Virus record (IMG/VR): IMGVR_UViG_3300046507_000906
Span: 1 to 50,722 of that record
Length of the DNA stretch: 50,722 nt
Strand: one strand, 5' to 3'
Source: a virus
Numbering within the stretch: position 1 is the stretch's first letter; each line of letters opens with the position of its first letter. The notes under the pieces are model-generated. The model had not been told where the DNA came from. It saw nothing but the letters and a program-made list of their open reading frames with translations, and made no database searches. This document shows, one piece after another, positions 1-7,115 of the stretch. A program made the translations under genes and the position numbers.

Positions 1-1230
1 ATGCCTCTCACTGATACCGCTGTACGTCAGGCCAAACCGGCCGAAAAAGAATTCACCCTCGCTGACACTGGCGGCTTATCGTTGTTTGTTGCGCCCAACG
101 GAACAAAGTCGTGGCACTTCAGGTTTTCCTGGCACGGTAAACAGCCGCGCATGTCGCTGGGCACCTACCCCGAAATTACCCTTAGAGAGGCTCGCGAGTT
201 TCGCGATCAAGCTCGCGCGCTCGTAGCCAAAGGTACTGATCCACGCGCCGCCCGAAAAGAGGAAAAACGGGCCGCCGTATCCAGCGCGGTCAAAACATTC
301 GAAGTCGTAGCCAATGAGTGGTACGCCTTCAAGCTGCCACGGTGGGCAACGGCAAAAAAGGGCGCTGCTGTGCAGGCCAAGTTGTATCTGGATAAAGATT
401 TGGTCCCATCACTGGGGAAAATTCCTGTTGCTGACGTCAAACGCGCGGATGTACTAGCGACTTTGCGGATTATTGAAAAGCGGGGGGCGCTCAATGTGGC
501 CCGCAAATGTCGAACCTGGTTGAACGAGATCTTCCGTTTTGGCATCGCGTCTGACTATTTGGAAGTCAACCCAGCAGCCGACTTGGATATCGTCGCGGCC
601 AAAGAGCCACCCGAAAAGCATAACCCGATGCTCAGGCAGCATGAACTGAAGGAGTTCCTTAAGGCTCTGAGGGGGGCCGATATTACGGAGTACACGAAGA
701 GCGCAATCCGTCTTCTATTGCTGACTGCCGTGCGTACGGGTGAATTACGTAATGCAACATGGTCACAGTTCGACCTGGATGGAGCGCTCTGGACGATCCC
801 AGCATCAGTTGTGAAGCAACTTCAAAAGGTAATTAGGGCAAAGGGAGGAGACAACGTGCCGCCGTATTTGGTACCGCTTTCGCGGCAGGCGATTGAAGAA
901 GTACGCAAAGTGCACCAGTTGACTGGCCGCTACAAGCTGCTAATTGCAGGCCGGAGTGATCCGAGCAAGCCAATCAGCGACGGCACAGTCAATGTTGCAT
1001 TAAGGCGTATGGGATATGAAGGCAGACTGACCGGGCACGGAATCCGTGCCACGATTTCAACGGCCTTGAATGAGATGGGTTACAACGAAGATTGGATCGA
1101 GGCGCAGTTGTCGCACGCGGGCTCAAGCAAGATCAGAAAGACGTACAACCATGCAGAGTATGTGGAGCAACGGCGGGGGATGATGCAGGACTGGGCTGAT
1201 TACTTAGATTCGCTCGAAGCGCATTCCTAA
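1..1230 (+). CDS. int: Prophage integrase, P4-type tyrosine recombinase
   Basis: A 409-residue tyrosine recombinase that should catalyse integration and excision of the prophage. The N-terminus (about residues 1-90) reads as the DUF4102 arm-binding domain of P4/CP4-57-type integrases, followed by a SAM-like core-binding domain at about 100-190. The catalytic set is visible: R245 in TAVRTGELR, H346 and R349 in GHGIRA, H372 in LSHAG and nucleophile Y382. Length is normal for the family, so it should be active. It starts at the first base of the window, so its ribosome binding site and the attachment site, often a tRNA gene upstream of such integrases, lie outside. It converges tail to tail with the AlpA-like gene, overlapping it by about 4 bases. 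Confidence 0.95.
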   Translation: MPLTDTAVRQAKPAEKEFTLADTGGLSLFVAPNGTKSWHFRFSWHGKQPRMSLGTYPEITLREAREFRDQARALVAKGTDPRAARKEEKRAAVSSAVKTFEVVANEWYAFKLPRWATAKKGAAVQAKLYLDKDLVPSLGKIPVADVKRADVLATLRIIEKRGALNVARKCRTWLNEIFRFGIASDYLEVNPAADLDIVAAKEPPEKHNPMLRQHELKEFLKALRGADITEYTKSAIRLLLLTAVRTGELRNATWSQFDLDGALWTIPASVVKQLQKVIRAKGGDNVPPYLVPLSRQAIEEVRKVHQLTGRYKLLIAGRSDPSKPISDGTVNVALRRMGYEGRLTGHGIRATISTALNEMGYNEDWIEAQLSHAGSSKIRKTYNHAEYVEQRRGMMQDWADYLDSLEAHS

Positions 1231-1445
1231 TCGCGCTGGCCACGAGCCGCGGCGATCTGCTCATTGCTCCATTGCAGAACTTCCGATTTGATCCAAGCGA
1301 CCGCCCGGCCACCCAGCCGCACCTGTTTCGGGAACAGGCCTTGGCTAGCCATGGTGTAAATCTTTGTGGTGCCAAGGCCAACCAGCTTCTTCACCTCTGG
1401 CAGACGGATGAACTCGATCTGATCGTTGTTGAGTGCGGCATTCAT
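1227..1445 (-). CDS. AlpA-family transcriptional regulator / excisionase-like
   Basis: A 72-residue protein with the AlpA layout: a short N-terminus, then a winged-helix reading IRLPEVKKLVGLGTTKIYTM, and the wing GLFPKQVRLGGRAVAWIKSEV. AlpA proteins regulate integrase genes of P4-like elements, and some act as excision factors. Lying immediately next to the integrase, tail to tail, fits a role in controlling integration or excision. It is the last gene of the leftward early block. Whether it acts as activator or excisionase cannot be told from sequence. Confidence 0.88.
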   Translation of the reverse strand: MNAALNNDQIEFIRLPEVKKLVGLGTTKIYTMASQGLFPKQVRLGGRAVAWIKSEVLQWSNEQIAAARGQRD

Positions 1446-1481
1446 TTGATACTCCTTGCCGCTCGTCGCGGCCTAACGTAG

Positions 1482-1790
1482 TTAAATTTGCTCGCGTTTT
1501 AAACGGACGCAGTGAAGTGGGGGATACGCCGCGAGGCGCTGGTAAAGTTCGATGATGTCGGCGGCATTAGCGCTAACCAGTGCTTCGGCCTCGTCCGGAC
1601 AAACACTGTTGCCGATCAAGCGGACCTGATCCGTCCTGTTAATGTCACACCATTCTTCGGCGCTGGTGACCGGGTCGACGAACAACCCGCGATCGATGAT
1701 GTAGTTCTTGTCGAAGCCTTGAGCAGCCTTCAGCTCAGGCGGTTGCAGCATGCGTAGGGTGATACGCACCAGCAGGTAGTCGCCTACCAT
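1482..1790 (-). pseudogene. C-terminal fragment of a C5-cytosine DNA methyltransferase
   Basis: The 102 residues match only the end of a C5-cytosine methyltransferase: RMLQPPELKAAQGF resembles conserved motif IX and QVRLIGNSVCPDEAEALV resembles motif X. Motifs I to VIII (SAM site, PC catalytic loop, ENV) are missing. Homology-like residues (DADLG) continue upstream of the ATG until an in-frame TAG a few codons further, which suggests a truncated gene rather than a small functional one. A different intact methyltransferase with its own motif X lies about 400 bases upstream on the same strand, so this is a second, broken copy. A separately translated target-recognition fragment is possible but unlikely. 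Confidence 0.7.
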
Positions 1791-1899
1791 GCCCAGGTCC
1801 GCGTCCTATGCCGAGTCATGCCCGGGCTGTGGAATGGCGAGATTTTGATTTTTGGGCTATTGGTTGATGGCGCAGCTGGACAGGGATCAAGGAGAAGCT

Positions 1900-2151
1900 A
1901 TGAAAGTTCGTCGTCCGTGGACCAAGATACTCACTATCGAAAGTGGCAAGGGAGCAGGCAAGAAAGTTATGGCGCAACCCGTATGGGGTGAAGACCATGA
2001 CCCTATTCCAGCGGTAGTTCACGTAGCGGTTTATTCCGATGCAGGCGAAAAGGTAATCGGCAAAATCGATGGTCCCTTCGAAAGCATCGAACAGACTCAA
2101 GAGCTAGCGATGAAGTACGCTGTGGAATGGTACGACCGAGGTAATGGCTAA
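1900..2151 (+). CDS. Hypothetical small protein
   Basis: An 83-residue protein starting MKVRRPWTKILTIESGKGAG. The ATG at 1900 is preceded by AAGGAG at about 1889-1894, a good ribosome binding site, so I prefer it to an in-frame start 16 codons upstream. The sequence is mixed alpha/beta without signal peptide or membrane segment, and I do not recognise the family. It runs against the surrounding leftward genes and occupies the place where the missing N-terminal part of the broken methyltransferase would be. That suggests it arrived in the same rearrangement. Confidence 0.65.
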   Translation: MKVRRPWTKILTIESGKGAGKKVMAQPVWGEDHDPIPAVVHVAVYSDAGEKVIGKIDGPFESIEQTQELAMKYAVEWYDRGNG

Positions 2152-2177
2152 GTTTTCGACGTGTAGGTGCGTGTGAG

Positions 2178-3131
2178 TCAAGCTGCAGCTTTGAGCGCCT
2201 CTATGATTCTTTGCCCAGCCAGCGGTGGTACCGCATTGCCGGCCATATGCATGGTCAGCCGGTGATTGTCTGGTCTCAGGGTGCCAGCGGGGAATGACAT
2301 GGCAGCAAGGGCCTCGTTCGCCGAAAGCATTCGCATCTCATGACCGCGGACCAGAGCCCAGCGGTCAAGCGTGGTGATGGTTCCGATCGGTCGGTTGATG
2401 TCGCGCCCGGTCAGGCCGGAGCCCCTCCCGTAATAGGGCATTATGAATCGTTCGCCGAACCGTTGGCGGCCGTTGCGGACTCGGTCGAGCGTTGCTTGGG
2501 CCCGGCCAGGCTTATCGATTGGCGACCATTTCCCTGAGTCGAAGTCGAGGAAGATGCTGGCGGGGACGTGTTCGCACTGCTGGAGTTGCAGTTGAATAGG
2601 TGCCTTACTCTTCGTGCAGATCAGGAATAAACGCACTCGGTGCTGGGGGACGCCAAGGTCAGCGCAGTCCACGATGTGCGGCGCCACTTGATATCCGAGC
2701 CGTTGCATGGCATCCACCCAGCTAGGGTAGAGCACCCAGTCAACGAACTCCGGCACGTTCTCCACTATCCAGGCATCTTGCTCCAGCACCTCGGCAGCAG
2801 ACGGTACAGCCCACGCGGTGGACCTCGATGCATCATGTTCGGGGTTCCCGTTTTTTTTGCCGCGGGCCTTTGCGTGGCCTTGACAGCATGGAGACGCTAT
2901 GCCGATATCAGTTCGTGGTACCGCCGCCCAGTTTGCCTGGTGCAAGTCTTGGCAGACGTGAATGGCTCCCGGATGATTGACGCTGTGCCACTCGACTGCG
3001 ACCGGCCAGTGGTTAGCGGCCCACAGAACATCGACGCCGGCATCTCGCGCACCGGTACTCCATCCGCCGAGCCCGGCGAACAAATCAATTGCTGAAGTCA
3101 TTGTGGATCCCGGGCCGGTAGATCCAGCCAT
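2178..3131 (-). CDS. DNA C5-cytosine methyltransferase
   Basis: A full-length C5-cytosine methyltransferase of up to 317 residues. Visible motifs are motif I (AIDLFAGLGGWSTGARDAGV), the PC catalytic motif (GIASPCCQGHAKARGKK, first Cys of CC as nucleophile), ENV (WIVENVPEF), the QHRVRLF box (motif VIII) and a C-terminal motif X (HMAGNAVPP). It methylates cytosine in DNA, and in a prophage would protect phage DNA from restriction. The true start may be the second methionine, about 10 residues in (MTSAIDLFAGLGG), because the first residues look non-family. It lies in the leftward early block behind pL, so it is probably expressed on induction. Confidence 0.92.
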   Translation of the reverse strand: MAGSTGPGSTMTSAIDLFAGLGGWSTGARDAGVDVLWAANHWPVAVEWHSVNHPGAIHVCQDLHQANWAAVPRTDIGIASPCCQGHAKARGKKNGNPEHDASRSTAWAVPSAAEVLEQDAWIVENVPEFVDWVLYPSWVDAMQRLGYQVAPHIVDCADLGVPQHRVRLFLICTKSKAPIQLQLQQCEHVPASIFLDFDSGKWSPIDKPGRAQATLDRVRNGRQRFGERFIMPYYGRGSGLTGRDINRPIGTITTLDRWALVRGHEMRMLSANEALAAMSFPAGTLRPDNHRLTMHMAGNAVPPLAGQRIIEALKAAA

Positions 3132-3171
3132 GTCTGTCGTCGGCGCTGGCGCACCAGCTTATTTATCGGTC

Positions 3172-3501
3172 TCAATGTCCTGCGCCGAAATAGGCAAACA
3201 AGACCAGCAGGAGCGTCGAACCAATGGTCCAGCGCAAAAGTGTGCGAGCGAATGCTTTCGCTGGCTTGTGCCTGGCAGCAAACTGGCCGGCATTATCACG
3301 ACCAAATAGCTCGCCCTTTGCTGCCGCAGTGGAGCGCTCAATTACTTCAACTGTGATACCGCCGCTTGGCACAACGGTGTACTGCAGTATGCGAACGGGG
3401 TCATCCCTGCCTATGCGTTGGTACATTTCGCTTGTGGCCTGGGACGTCTGGAGACGCAACCCTTGGAGGATTGCTTGGCTCTGTCTGATCGTTTGGTTCA
3501 T
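3172..3501 (-). CDS. Hypothetical phage protein with C-terminal membrane anchor
   Basis: A 109-residue protein. The first 80 residues are soluble and helical; the C-terminus is a single hydrophobic segment (about residues 90-107, WTIGSTLLLVLFAYFGAGH) preceded by arginines, which suggests a tail-anchored inner-membrane protein facing the cytoplasm. The start at 3501 follows a TGAGGAA ribosome binding site. I recognise no named family. Its place in the early leftward block fits a host-takeover or superinfection-exclusion function, but this is only inferred from position. Confidence 0.7.
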   Translation of the reverse strand: MNQTIRQSQAILQGLRLQTSQATSEMYQRIGRDDPVRILQYTVVPSGGITVEVIERSTAAAKGELFGRDNAGQFAARHKPAKAFARTLLRWTIGSTLLLVLFAYFGAGH

Positions 3502-3605
3502 GGCTATTCCTCAGTGTGGGTTGCATGTATTCGTCAGCACTCGGAGTACCTGCTGGTTGCCGTTAGTCGCAGGGGAGAGTGCTGACGGATAAAGGCGTGA
3601 AAAAG

Positions 3606-3632
3606 AAAGGCCCGTTGGACGTTCGGGCCTTT
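3606..3632. terminator. Bidirectional-looking intrinsic terminator
   Basis: A hairpin with arms AAAGGCCCG and CGGGCCTTT around a 9-base loop lies between two leftward early genes. Its A-rich and T-rich sides allow it to act on either strand. It may attenuate the leftward early transcript, as terminators inside lambda-type early operons do. Confidence 0.55.
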
Positions 3633-3661
3633 CGCAGATGCAGTGATCTTTAGGCTATGGT

Positions 3662-3979
3662 CTATTTCATGATGGTTATCCTTGAATGCGCGCCCTGGGT
3701 ATCTTGGCGGGCGCTCGCGGTACTCTGATTTATTGCATGCAGGTGGCCGGTATAAGCCGGGATTTCGTCCGCATCGGTGAGCTCTGAAGCGATGGCACAG
3801 AGACCATCCAACAATCGTTGTGCTTCAGAACTCACCGATGCGGCCTGGTGCTGGGGAGTACCAAGTGCTCGGGCAGTTATCGTCAGGCTGACGTGCAATG
3901 ATGCAGTTCGTCCTATCGCCGCCGGAGGGGCGGGGCACATTGCTTGCCGGTCATTCACACGGTTCTGGTGTTTCACCAT
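3662..3979 (-). CDS. Hypothetical early phage protein
   Basis: A predicted protein of about 105 residues, first behind the leftward promoter pL. Its C-terminal half (SVSSEAQRLLDGLCAIASELTDADEI) looks like a helical bundle similar in style to small DUF proteins of Pseudomonas prophages, but I cannot assign a family. The N-terminal 40 residues are less convincing, the ribosome binding site at 3979 is weak, and the start could be further downstream. It is the position where lambda carries N, but no arginine-rich RNA-binding motif is seen, so I do not call it an antiterminator. Confidence 0.5.
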   Translation of the reverse strand: MVKHQNRVNDRQAMCPAPPAAIGRTASLHVSLTITARALGTPQHQAASVSSEAQRLLDGLCAIASELTDADEIPAYTGHLHAINQSTASARQDTQGAHSRITIMK

Positions 3980-4137
3980 CGATCAGCCGTCCAGGTTGTT
4001 CCTGTCGTTGGCAGGCCTTTGGGCCTGTCTGCTCGCCGGTCGCCGGTAGAGGCAATGCGATTTGCTGTTTGTTGCGCTGATTGTTAAGGAGCGGCGGGAG
4101 ATCCCGCATCGCCGGGTTGCTTCGTGGCGACGGATTA

Positions 4138-4166
4138 AATATCTCCCTAGGAGGTAATTAAGTCAA
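4138..4166 (-). promoter_or_regulatory. Leftward early promoter pL (predicted)
   Basis: Read on the minus strand there is a -35-like TTGACT (complement of 4161-4166), a 17-base spacer and a -10-like GATATT (complement of 4138-4143). The rightward promoter in front of cro has the same design: TTGATT, 17 bases, GATATT. Both operators of this region overlap it. It should drive the leftward early block from 3979 downwards. Confidence 0.6.
4141..4155. promoter_or_regulatory. Operator oL, site 1
   Basis: ATCTCCCTAGGAGGT is a near-perfect palindrome of the form ATCTCC-N3-GGAGAT, also found at 4165 and in the cI-cro interval. It covers the -10 side of the predicted leftward promoter. Likely bound by the CI-like repressor and Cro. 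Confidence 0.65.
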
Positions 4167-4179
4167 CTCCCATGGAGAT
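4165..4179. promoter_or_regulatory. Operator oL, site 2
   Basis: AACTCCCATGGAGAT is the second copy of the ATCTCC-N3-GGAGAT palindrome. Its centre is 24 bases from that of site 1, the same spacing as between the two best sites at oR. It covers the -35 side of the predicted leftward promoter. Confidence 0.65.
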
Positions 4180-4196
4180 AAATATTCCGGCAGACA

Positions 4197-4225
4197 TTAA
4201 AAAACCCGCATTGCGCGAGTTTTTT
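4197..4225. terminator. Probable intrinsic terminator behind the DUF1654 gene
   Basis: A-tract, an imperfect CCGC/GCG hairpin and a T-tract (AAAAAACCCGC, ATT, GCGCGAGTTTTTT). It lies just downstream of the DUF1654 stop on the minus strand and just upstream of the oL operators, so it would insulate pL from transcription arriving from cI. Confidence 0.5.
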
Positions 4226-4230
4226 GGCGA

Positions 4231-4479
4231 TCAGATATTGGCCGGGAGGCTCCAGGAGACGCGGGCGGCGCCGTCTTCTTCTCGACTCACTATTACGTGC
4301 TCGGTATCGGCTATGTCGTCAAGAAGCCGTTTCCAGTCTTCCTGGCACTCATCCGCGCCTCTTCGAATGACTGCCATCTTTCGTTTTTGGGCAGCGGGGG
4401 AACTGATGATTTTTTGGATGCGGAGTCCGAGAAGGTCAAACGAGTTTGGCGGGGTTGGTTTGTTTTTCGGTGTTGCCAT
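4231..4479 (-). CDS. DUF1654 family protein
   Basis: An 82-residue protein that matches the Pseudomonas-specific DUF1654 pattern: SFDLLGLRIQKIISSPAAQK, then a long helix with EDWKRLLDDIADT and a final beta part containing REEDGAARVSWSLP. The function of the family is unknown, but it recurs in Pseudomonas prophages and chromosomes. The start is supported by AGGAG a few bases before the ATG at 4479. It lies between cI and the leftward promoter and may be expressed in the lysogen. Confidence 0.85.
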   Translation of the reverse strand: MATPKNKPTPPNSFDLLGLRIQKIISSPAAQKRKMAVIRRGADECQEDWKRLLDDIADTEHVIVSREEDGAARVSWSLPANI

Positions 4480-4571
4480 CGCACTGCTCCTTTTGCATAT
4501 GGATATACAGTGAATGGCTTGCTGCTTAAGCGCTAAAGATTAAGGATTAAAAACAATTATTTAGGAGAGAA

Positions 4572-4592
4572 AAGCCCGCAACTAGCGGGCTT
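4572..4592 (-). terminator. Intrinsic terminator of the repressor gene
   Basis: Arms AAGCCCGC and GCGGGCTT around a 5-base loop. On the minus strand the hairpin is followed by TTTTCTC. It lies about 50 bases beyond the repressor stop codon and fits termination of the leftward cI transcript. Confidence 0.7.
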
Positions 4593-4641
4593 CAGGAGGG
4601 AGGTACTTAGGGGGATTTATGACAAGTCGAAGGGCTCAAAT

Positions 4642-5394
4642 TTAAATTCTACCCAGCACCTTGCTAGGGGCAAGGATTGCGCCTACGTAATGGATTTTAT
4701 CGATATCAATCCGAGCTACGGTCAGCCTCTCACCGTAAGCCGAGTTGATCGACATGAGGCTGACGTCTTCTTCATTTTCGAAGAGCAGTTCTTTAACCAT
4801 GCTCTGCCCATCAGTGGTGGTGACCATCACATACTCACCTGGCACTAGGCGGTGATTGGGCTCGCAGACGGCGATCCAACCACTACGAATTGCCGGAGCC
4901 ATTGAGTCACCTTTGAGTCGGAGCGCATAGGCGTCTTCATCCCTAGAGTAGGTCTCAACCCATCCAGCAGCCTGGTCAAGACTAGTCCAATAGCCTTCGT
5001 GACCGAGTTGCGCCGTTCCGACAACATCGATTCGACGAGGAGCGCTGGTAATTGGCGGGCCAGGCTCGACGTTTGACTGCAATGATTCGACTTGTGGCGC
5101 AGCATTGGCGGCAATCGCCAATTCGGAGATTTCTTTCGCGATCCGTGGGCTGAATCTCTCTACGGGTATGCCGAGCATTTTCGCTATCTCAGCTGCCATT
5201 TCCTTGTTGAGCGCACGGCTACCGTTCAAGTGACTGCTTAGCGTGCCTTGGCTCATGCCTACGGAAAGTGCGATCTCTTCTTGAGTCAGCTTCTCGCCTC
5301 TTGGCGCACGCGAATTGTAGGCAGCCAGCTCCGCTTTTAATGCGGCGCACTCCGTCTTTTCCCACTCAAGTAATGGTCGTCTGTCGTTTTTCAT
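4642..5394 (-). CDS. cI: CI-like prophage repressor (XRE HTH plus S24 peptidase)
   Basis: A 250-residue repressor that should keep the prophage silent. An XRE helix-turn-helix occupies about residues 34-76 (LTQEEIALSVGMSQGTLSSH), followed by a linker and a LexA/CI-type S24 domain at about 120-250. The autoproteolysis pair is visible as Ser164 in KGDSMAP and Lys201 in SMVKELL, so cleavage on RecA activation (SOS induction) is expected. I chose the ATG at 5394; a start 14 codons upstream at 5436 would run through the operators and looks non-family. It is divergent from cro and ends before a clear terminator. Its likely targets are the palindromes at 5406-5467 and 4141-4179. Confidence 0.93.
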   Translation of the reverse strand: MKNDRRPLLEWEKTECAALKAELAAYNSRAPRGEKLTQEEIALSVGMSQGTLSSHLNGSRALNKEMAAEIAKMLGIPVERFSPRIAKEISELAIAANAAPQVESLQSNVEPGPPITSAPRRIDVVGTAQLGHEGYWTSLDQAAGWVETYSRDEDAYALRLKGDSMAPAIRSGWIAVCEPNHRLVPGEYVMVTTTDGQSMVKELLFENEEDVSLMSINSAYGERLTVARIDIDKIHYVGAILAPSKVLGRI

Positions 5395-5405
5395 TTCCGA
5401 AGAGT

Positions 5406-5420
5406 ATTCCCGGTGGAGAT
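5406..5420. promoter_or_regulatory. Operator oR, weaker third site
   Basis: ATTCCCGGTGGAGAT keeps one exact half-site, GGAGAT, and a degenerate second half. Its centre lies 23 bases from the next site, so it continues the regular spacing and gives a three-site oR next to the repressor start. Confidence 0.45.
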
Positions 5421-5428
5421 ACATATCC

Positions 5429-5443
5429 ATCTCCAATGGAGTT
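5429..5443. promoter_or_regulatory. Operator oR, middle site
   Basis: ATCTCCAATGGAGTT matches the ATCTCC-N3-GGAGAT palindrome at 11 of 12 half-site positions and touches the -35 element of the cro promoter. Confidence 0.65.
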
Positions 5444-5470
5444 GATTAAAAAAGCTCCATGGGAGATATT
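5442..5470 (+). promoter_or_regulatory. Rightward early promoter pR (predicted)
   Basis: TTGATT at 5442-5447, a 17-base spacer and GATATT at 5465-5470, followed about 20 bases later by the cro ribosome binding site. The layout is the same as at pL on the other strand. Both main oR operators overlap it, so repressor or Cro binding would block it. Confidence 0.6.
5453..5467. promoter_or_regulatory. Operator oR, promoter-proximal site
   Basis: AGCTCCATGGGAGAT matches the operator palindrome with one half exact (GGAGAT). Its centre is 24 bases from the middle site and it overlaps the -10 element of the cro promoter. Confidence 0.65.
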
Positions 5471-5502
5471 GTCGGTTCAGATACACCACCGGAGACCGGA
5501 CA

Positions 5503-5721
5503 GTGCGTCAACTCACCCTCAGCCAATTTGCTACCGAGAAGGGGCAGACCAAGGCCGGAAATTTGTTAGGCATGACCCAAAGTTCAATAAATAAAGCTCT
5601 GCAGGCAGGGCGTGAGGTTTTTGTTACGGAGCACGCAGATGGCTCTTACACAGCGGAAGAGCTTAGACCGTTCCCAGTTCAAAGCGCGAAAAGGACGCGT
5701 CGCCGGATGCTGCCCATCTAA
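5503..5721 (+). CDS. cro: Cro-like repressor
   Basis: A 72-residue homologue of lambda Cro. Recognisable stretches are LTLSQFATEKGQTKAGNLLG (helices 1-2), MTQSSINKALQAGR (recognition helix) and VFVTEHADGSYTAEELRPFP (the C-terminal beta strands), in the same order as in lambda Cro. The start is GTG at 5503, supported by GGAG at 5491-5494. It is the first gene from pR and should bind the same operators as the repressor, favouring lytic growth. A basic C-terminal tail (KRTRRR) is slightly longer than in lambda. Confidence 0.9.
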   Translation: MRQLTLSQFATEKGQTKAGNLLGMTQSSINKALQAGREVFVTEHADGSYTAEELRPFPVQSAKRTRRRMLPI

Positions 5722-5764
5722 TGAGCCAACTTTGAGCGCAATGGCGCCGAGAGAAAACTAGACA

Positions 5765-6259
5765 ATGAAATCGCCAGTACTAGAAACCCGTCGCGCAGTG
5801 GTGATCGAGGTCGCGAAGAAATACCCAGGCGGCCAGGTATGCGCTTCAGCTCGCCTCAGTCTCGAACTGAAGCGTTTTAAGAATCAGGTTTATGAGAGTG
5901 GCGGCGTTGTTCCTCTTAGTGATGAGGAGGTTTACGTCCTCGAAAGCGAGCAGGGCACCACGCGCTTACCGGACTACATCTGCGCGATGTACGGCGGTGT
6001 ATTTGTCCGCCTGCCTGAAGTCGGCGATCTCGACAACGTAGACATGCACCAGCGCTCTTTGCGTACTTCTGTGAAGCGCGGCCGGGTTGACCAGTTTCTT
6101 GCCCTCGCGCTGGAGGACGGCGAAATCACTGCCGTGGAAGCATCGGAGATTTTGGCCTTGCATGCCAAGCACCTAGCTGCGAGGCACGAGGAGGTGACCG
6201 CGCTGATCGAGTTGCACAAGTCGAAGCGTCCAGCCCGACCGCTAGGCGGAAAGGATTGA
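5765..6259 (+). CDS. CII / YmfL-like phage regulatory protein
   Basis: A 164-residue protein in the CII position, between cro and the replication initiator. The N-terminal half (ETRRAVVIEVAKKYPGGQVC, then LPDYICAMYGGVFVRLPEV) resembles YmfL/CII-type phage regulators found in this position in many Pseudomonas prophages. The C-terminal half is helical (LEDGEITAVEASEILALHAKHLA). It likely activates or tunes lysogeny promoters, but this is inferred from position and weak family resemblance. It ends one base before the next start, indicating one early operon. Confidence 0.75.
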   Translation: MKSPVLETRRAVVIEVAKKYPGGQVCASARLSLELKRFKNQVYESGGVVPLSDEEVYVLESEQGTTRLPDYICAMYGGVFVRLPEVGDLDNVDMHQRSLRTSVKRGRVDQFLALALEDGEITAVEASEILALHAKHLAARHEEVTALIELHKSKRPARPLGGKD

Positions 6260-6260
6260 T

Positions 6261-7115
6261 ATGCAGTTCACGATCACGATCAACCAGGTCAAAGCGCTGG
6301 AGTGGGGGTTGAACTCGCAGCAGGCGTTGTTGTTTTCGTTTGTCTACGAGTGCCCTAGCTGGGCAAGGCCAATCAAGACCGATCACGGGATTTTCTTTGC
6401 CTTGAGCAAGGCAAAGATCGTGGAGGAATTGCCCTTGCTCACCGACAAACCGGATACCGCGTACAGACTTCTCAAAGGGCTCGAGACCGCAGGGTTGATC
6501 GAGCTATCCCACACTTCAAACATCAGTTTGTTTCGTTTGACCGAGAAGGCCAAAGAGTGGAATCGCAAGCTGGACGGGTCGGAAAAATATCCGACCTCTG
6601 ATGTGAGCCAAGGTCGGAAAAAAATCCGATCTACCTCGGAAAAATCTCCGAGCAAGGTCGGAAAAATTTCCGAACAGGGTCGGAAAAAAATCCGAGAAGG
6701 GTCGGAAAAATCTCCGACAAATCAGGGTACCAGTAATCAGGGTACCAATCAGGTAACCAGTAATCAGGAGAAGCAGGGCGCTGACGCTCCAAGCAAATCG
6801 CCAAAGTTTGATCCGCTGATGGTCAAACCGGAAAATGTCAGCGTCGAGGTGTGGGCCGACTGGTGCCAGCACCGCAAGGAAATCCACAAACCCCTTACCG
6901 CCAAAAGCTGCGAACAACAAGCCAAGGCCTTGGCGGCACACCCAGCCCCCGATTCCGTGCTGGTCCTTTCGATCAGCAATGGATGGACAGGGATCTTCCC
7001 TGACAAGCCGGTCGGCCTCGCACATTCACTTCCAGTCAGTCGCCACTCCGGCTTCGACACTCGCGATTACAAGGCTGGCACCAAGGAGAACGCCAATGGC
7101 ACCTTCCGTCTCTAA
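6261..7115 (+). CDS. O: Replication initiator, O-like protein
   Basis: A 284-residue replication protein. Residues 1-100 form a winged-helix DNA-binding region (INQVKALEWGLNSQQALLFS ... TAYRLLKGLETAGLIELSH). Residues 105-170 are a low-complexity linker (GRKKIRS, SEKSPS, GRKKIRE repeats, then NQGT repeats) that translates the iterons within the gene. Residues 180-284 form a C-terminal domain (VSVEVWADWCQHRKEIHKPL) like those in Pseudomonas phage replication proteins, probably contacting the helicase loader. As with lambda O, it should bind the iterons in its own gene and recruit DnaB with the next gene product. Its stop overlaps the next start by 20 bases. Confidence 0.85.
   Translation: MQFTITINQVKALEWGLNSQQALLFSFVYECPSWARPIKTDHGIFFALSKAKIVEELPLLTDKPDTAYRLLKGLETAGLIELSHTSNISLFRLTEKAKEWNRKLDGSEKYPTSDVSQGRKKIRSTSEKSPSKVGKISEQGRKKIREGSEKSPTNQGTSNQGTNQVTSNQEKQGADAPSKSPKFDPLMVKPENVSVEVWADWCQHRKEIHKPLTAKSCEQQAKALAAHPAPDSVLVLSISNGWTGIFPDKPVGLAHSLPVSRHSGFDTRDYKAGTKENANGTFRL
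6577..6719 (+). repeat. Six iterons inside the O gene, probable phage replication origin
   Basis: Six 20-base, mostly palindromic units of consensus GGTCGGAAAAATNTCCGACC start at 6577, 6612, 6634, 6656, 6678 and 6700. The last five are spaced exactly 22 bases apart, about two helical turns. Lambda carries its origin in the same way, as palindromic iterons inside gene O. The initiator encoded by the gene is the likely binding protein. Confidence 0.8.
6719..6768 (+). repeat. Short direct repeats next to the iterons
   Basis: Repeats of AATCAGGGTACC(AGT) follow directly after the iterons and encode NQGTSNQGTNQVTSNQ. They may belong to the origin as spacer or unwinding region, though they are not especially AT-rich. 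They may equally be a simple protein linker. Confidence 0.5.

Noticed and set aside
1482-3131. One split methyltransferase gene
   Set aside because: The protein at 2178-3131 already has its own motifs IX-X, so the fragment at 1482-1790 cannot be its missing end.
6577-6768. CRISPR-like regular repeats
   Set aside because: The units are themselves palindromes spaced 22 bases apart inside a coding gene, without unique spacers of proper length; they are iterons.
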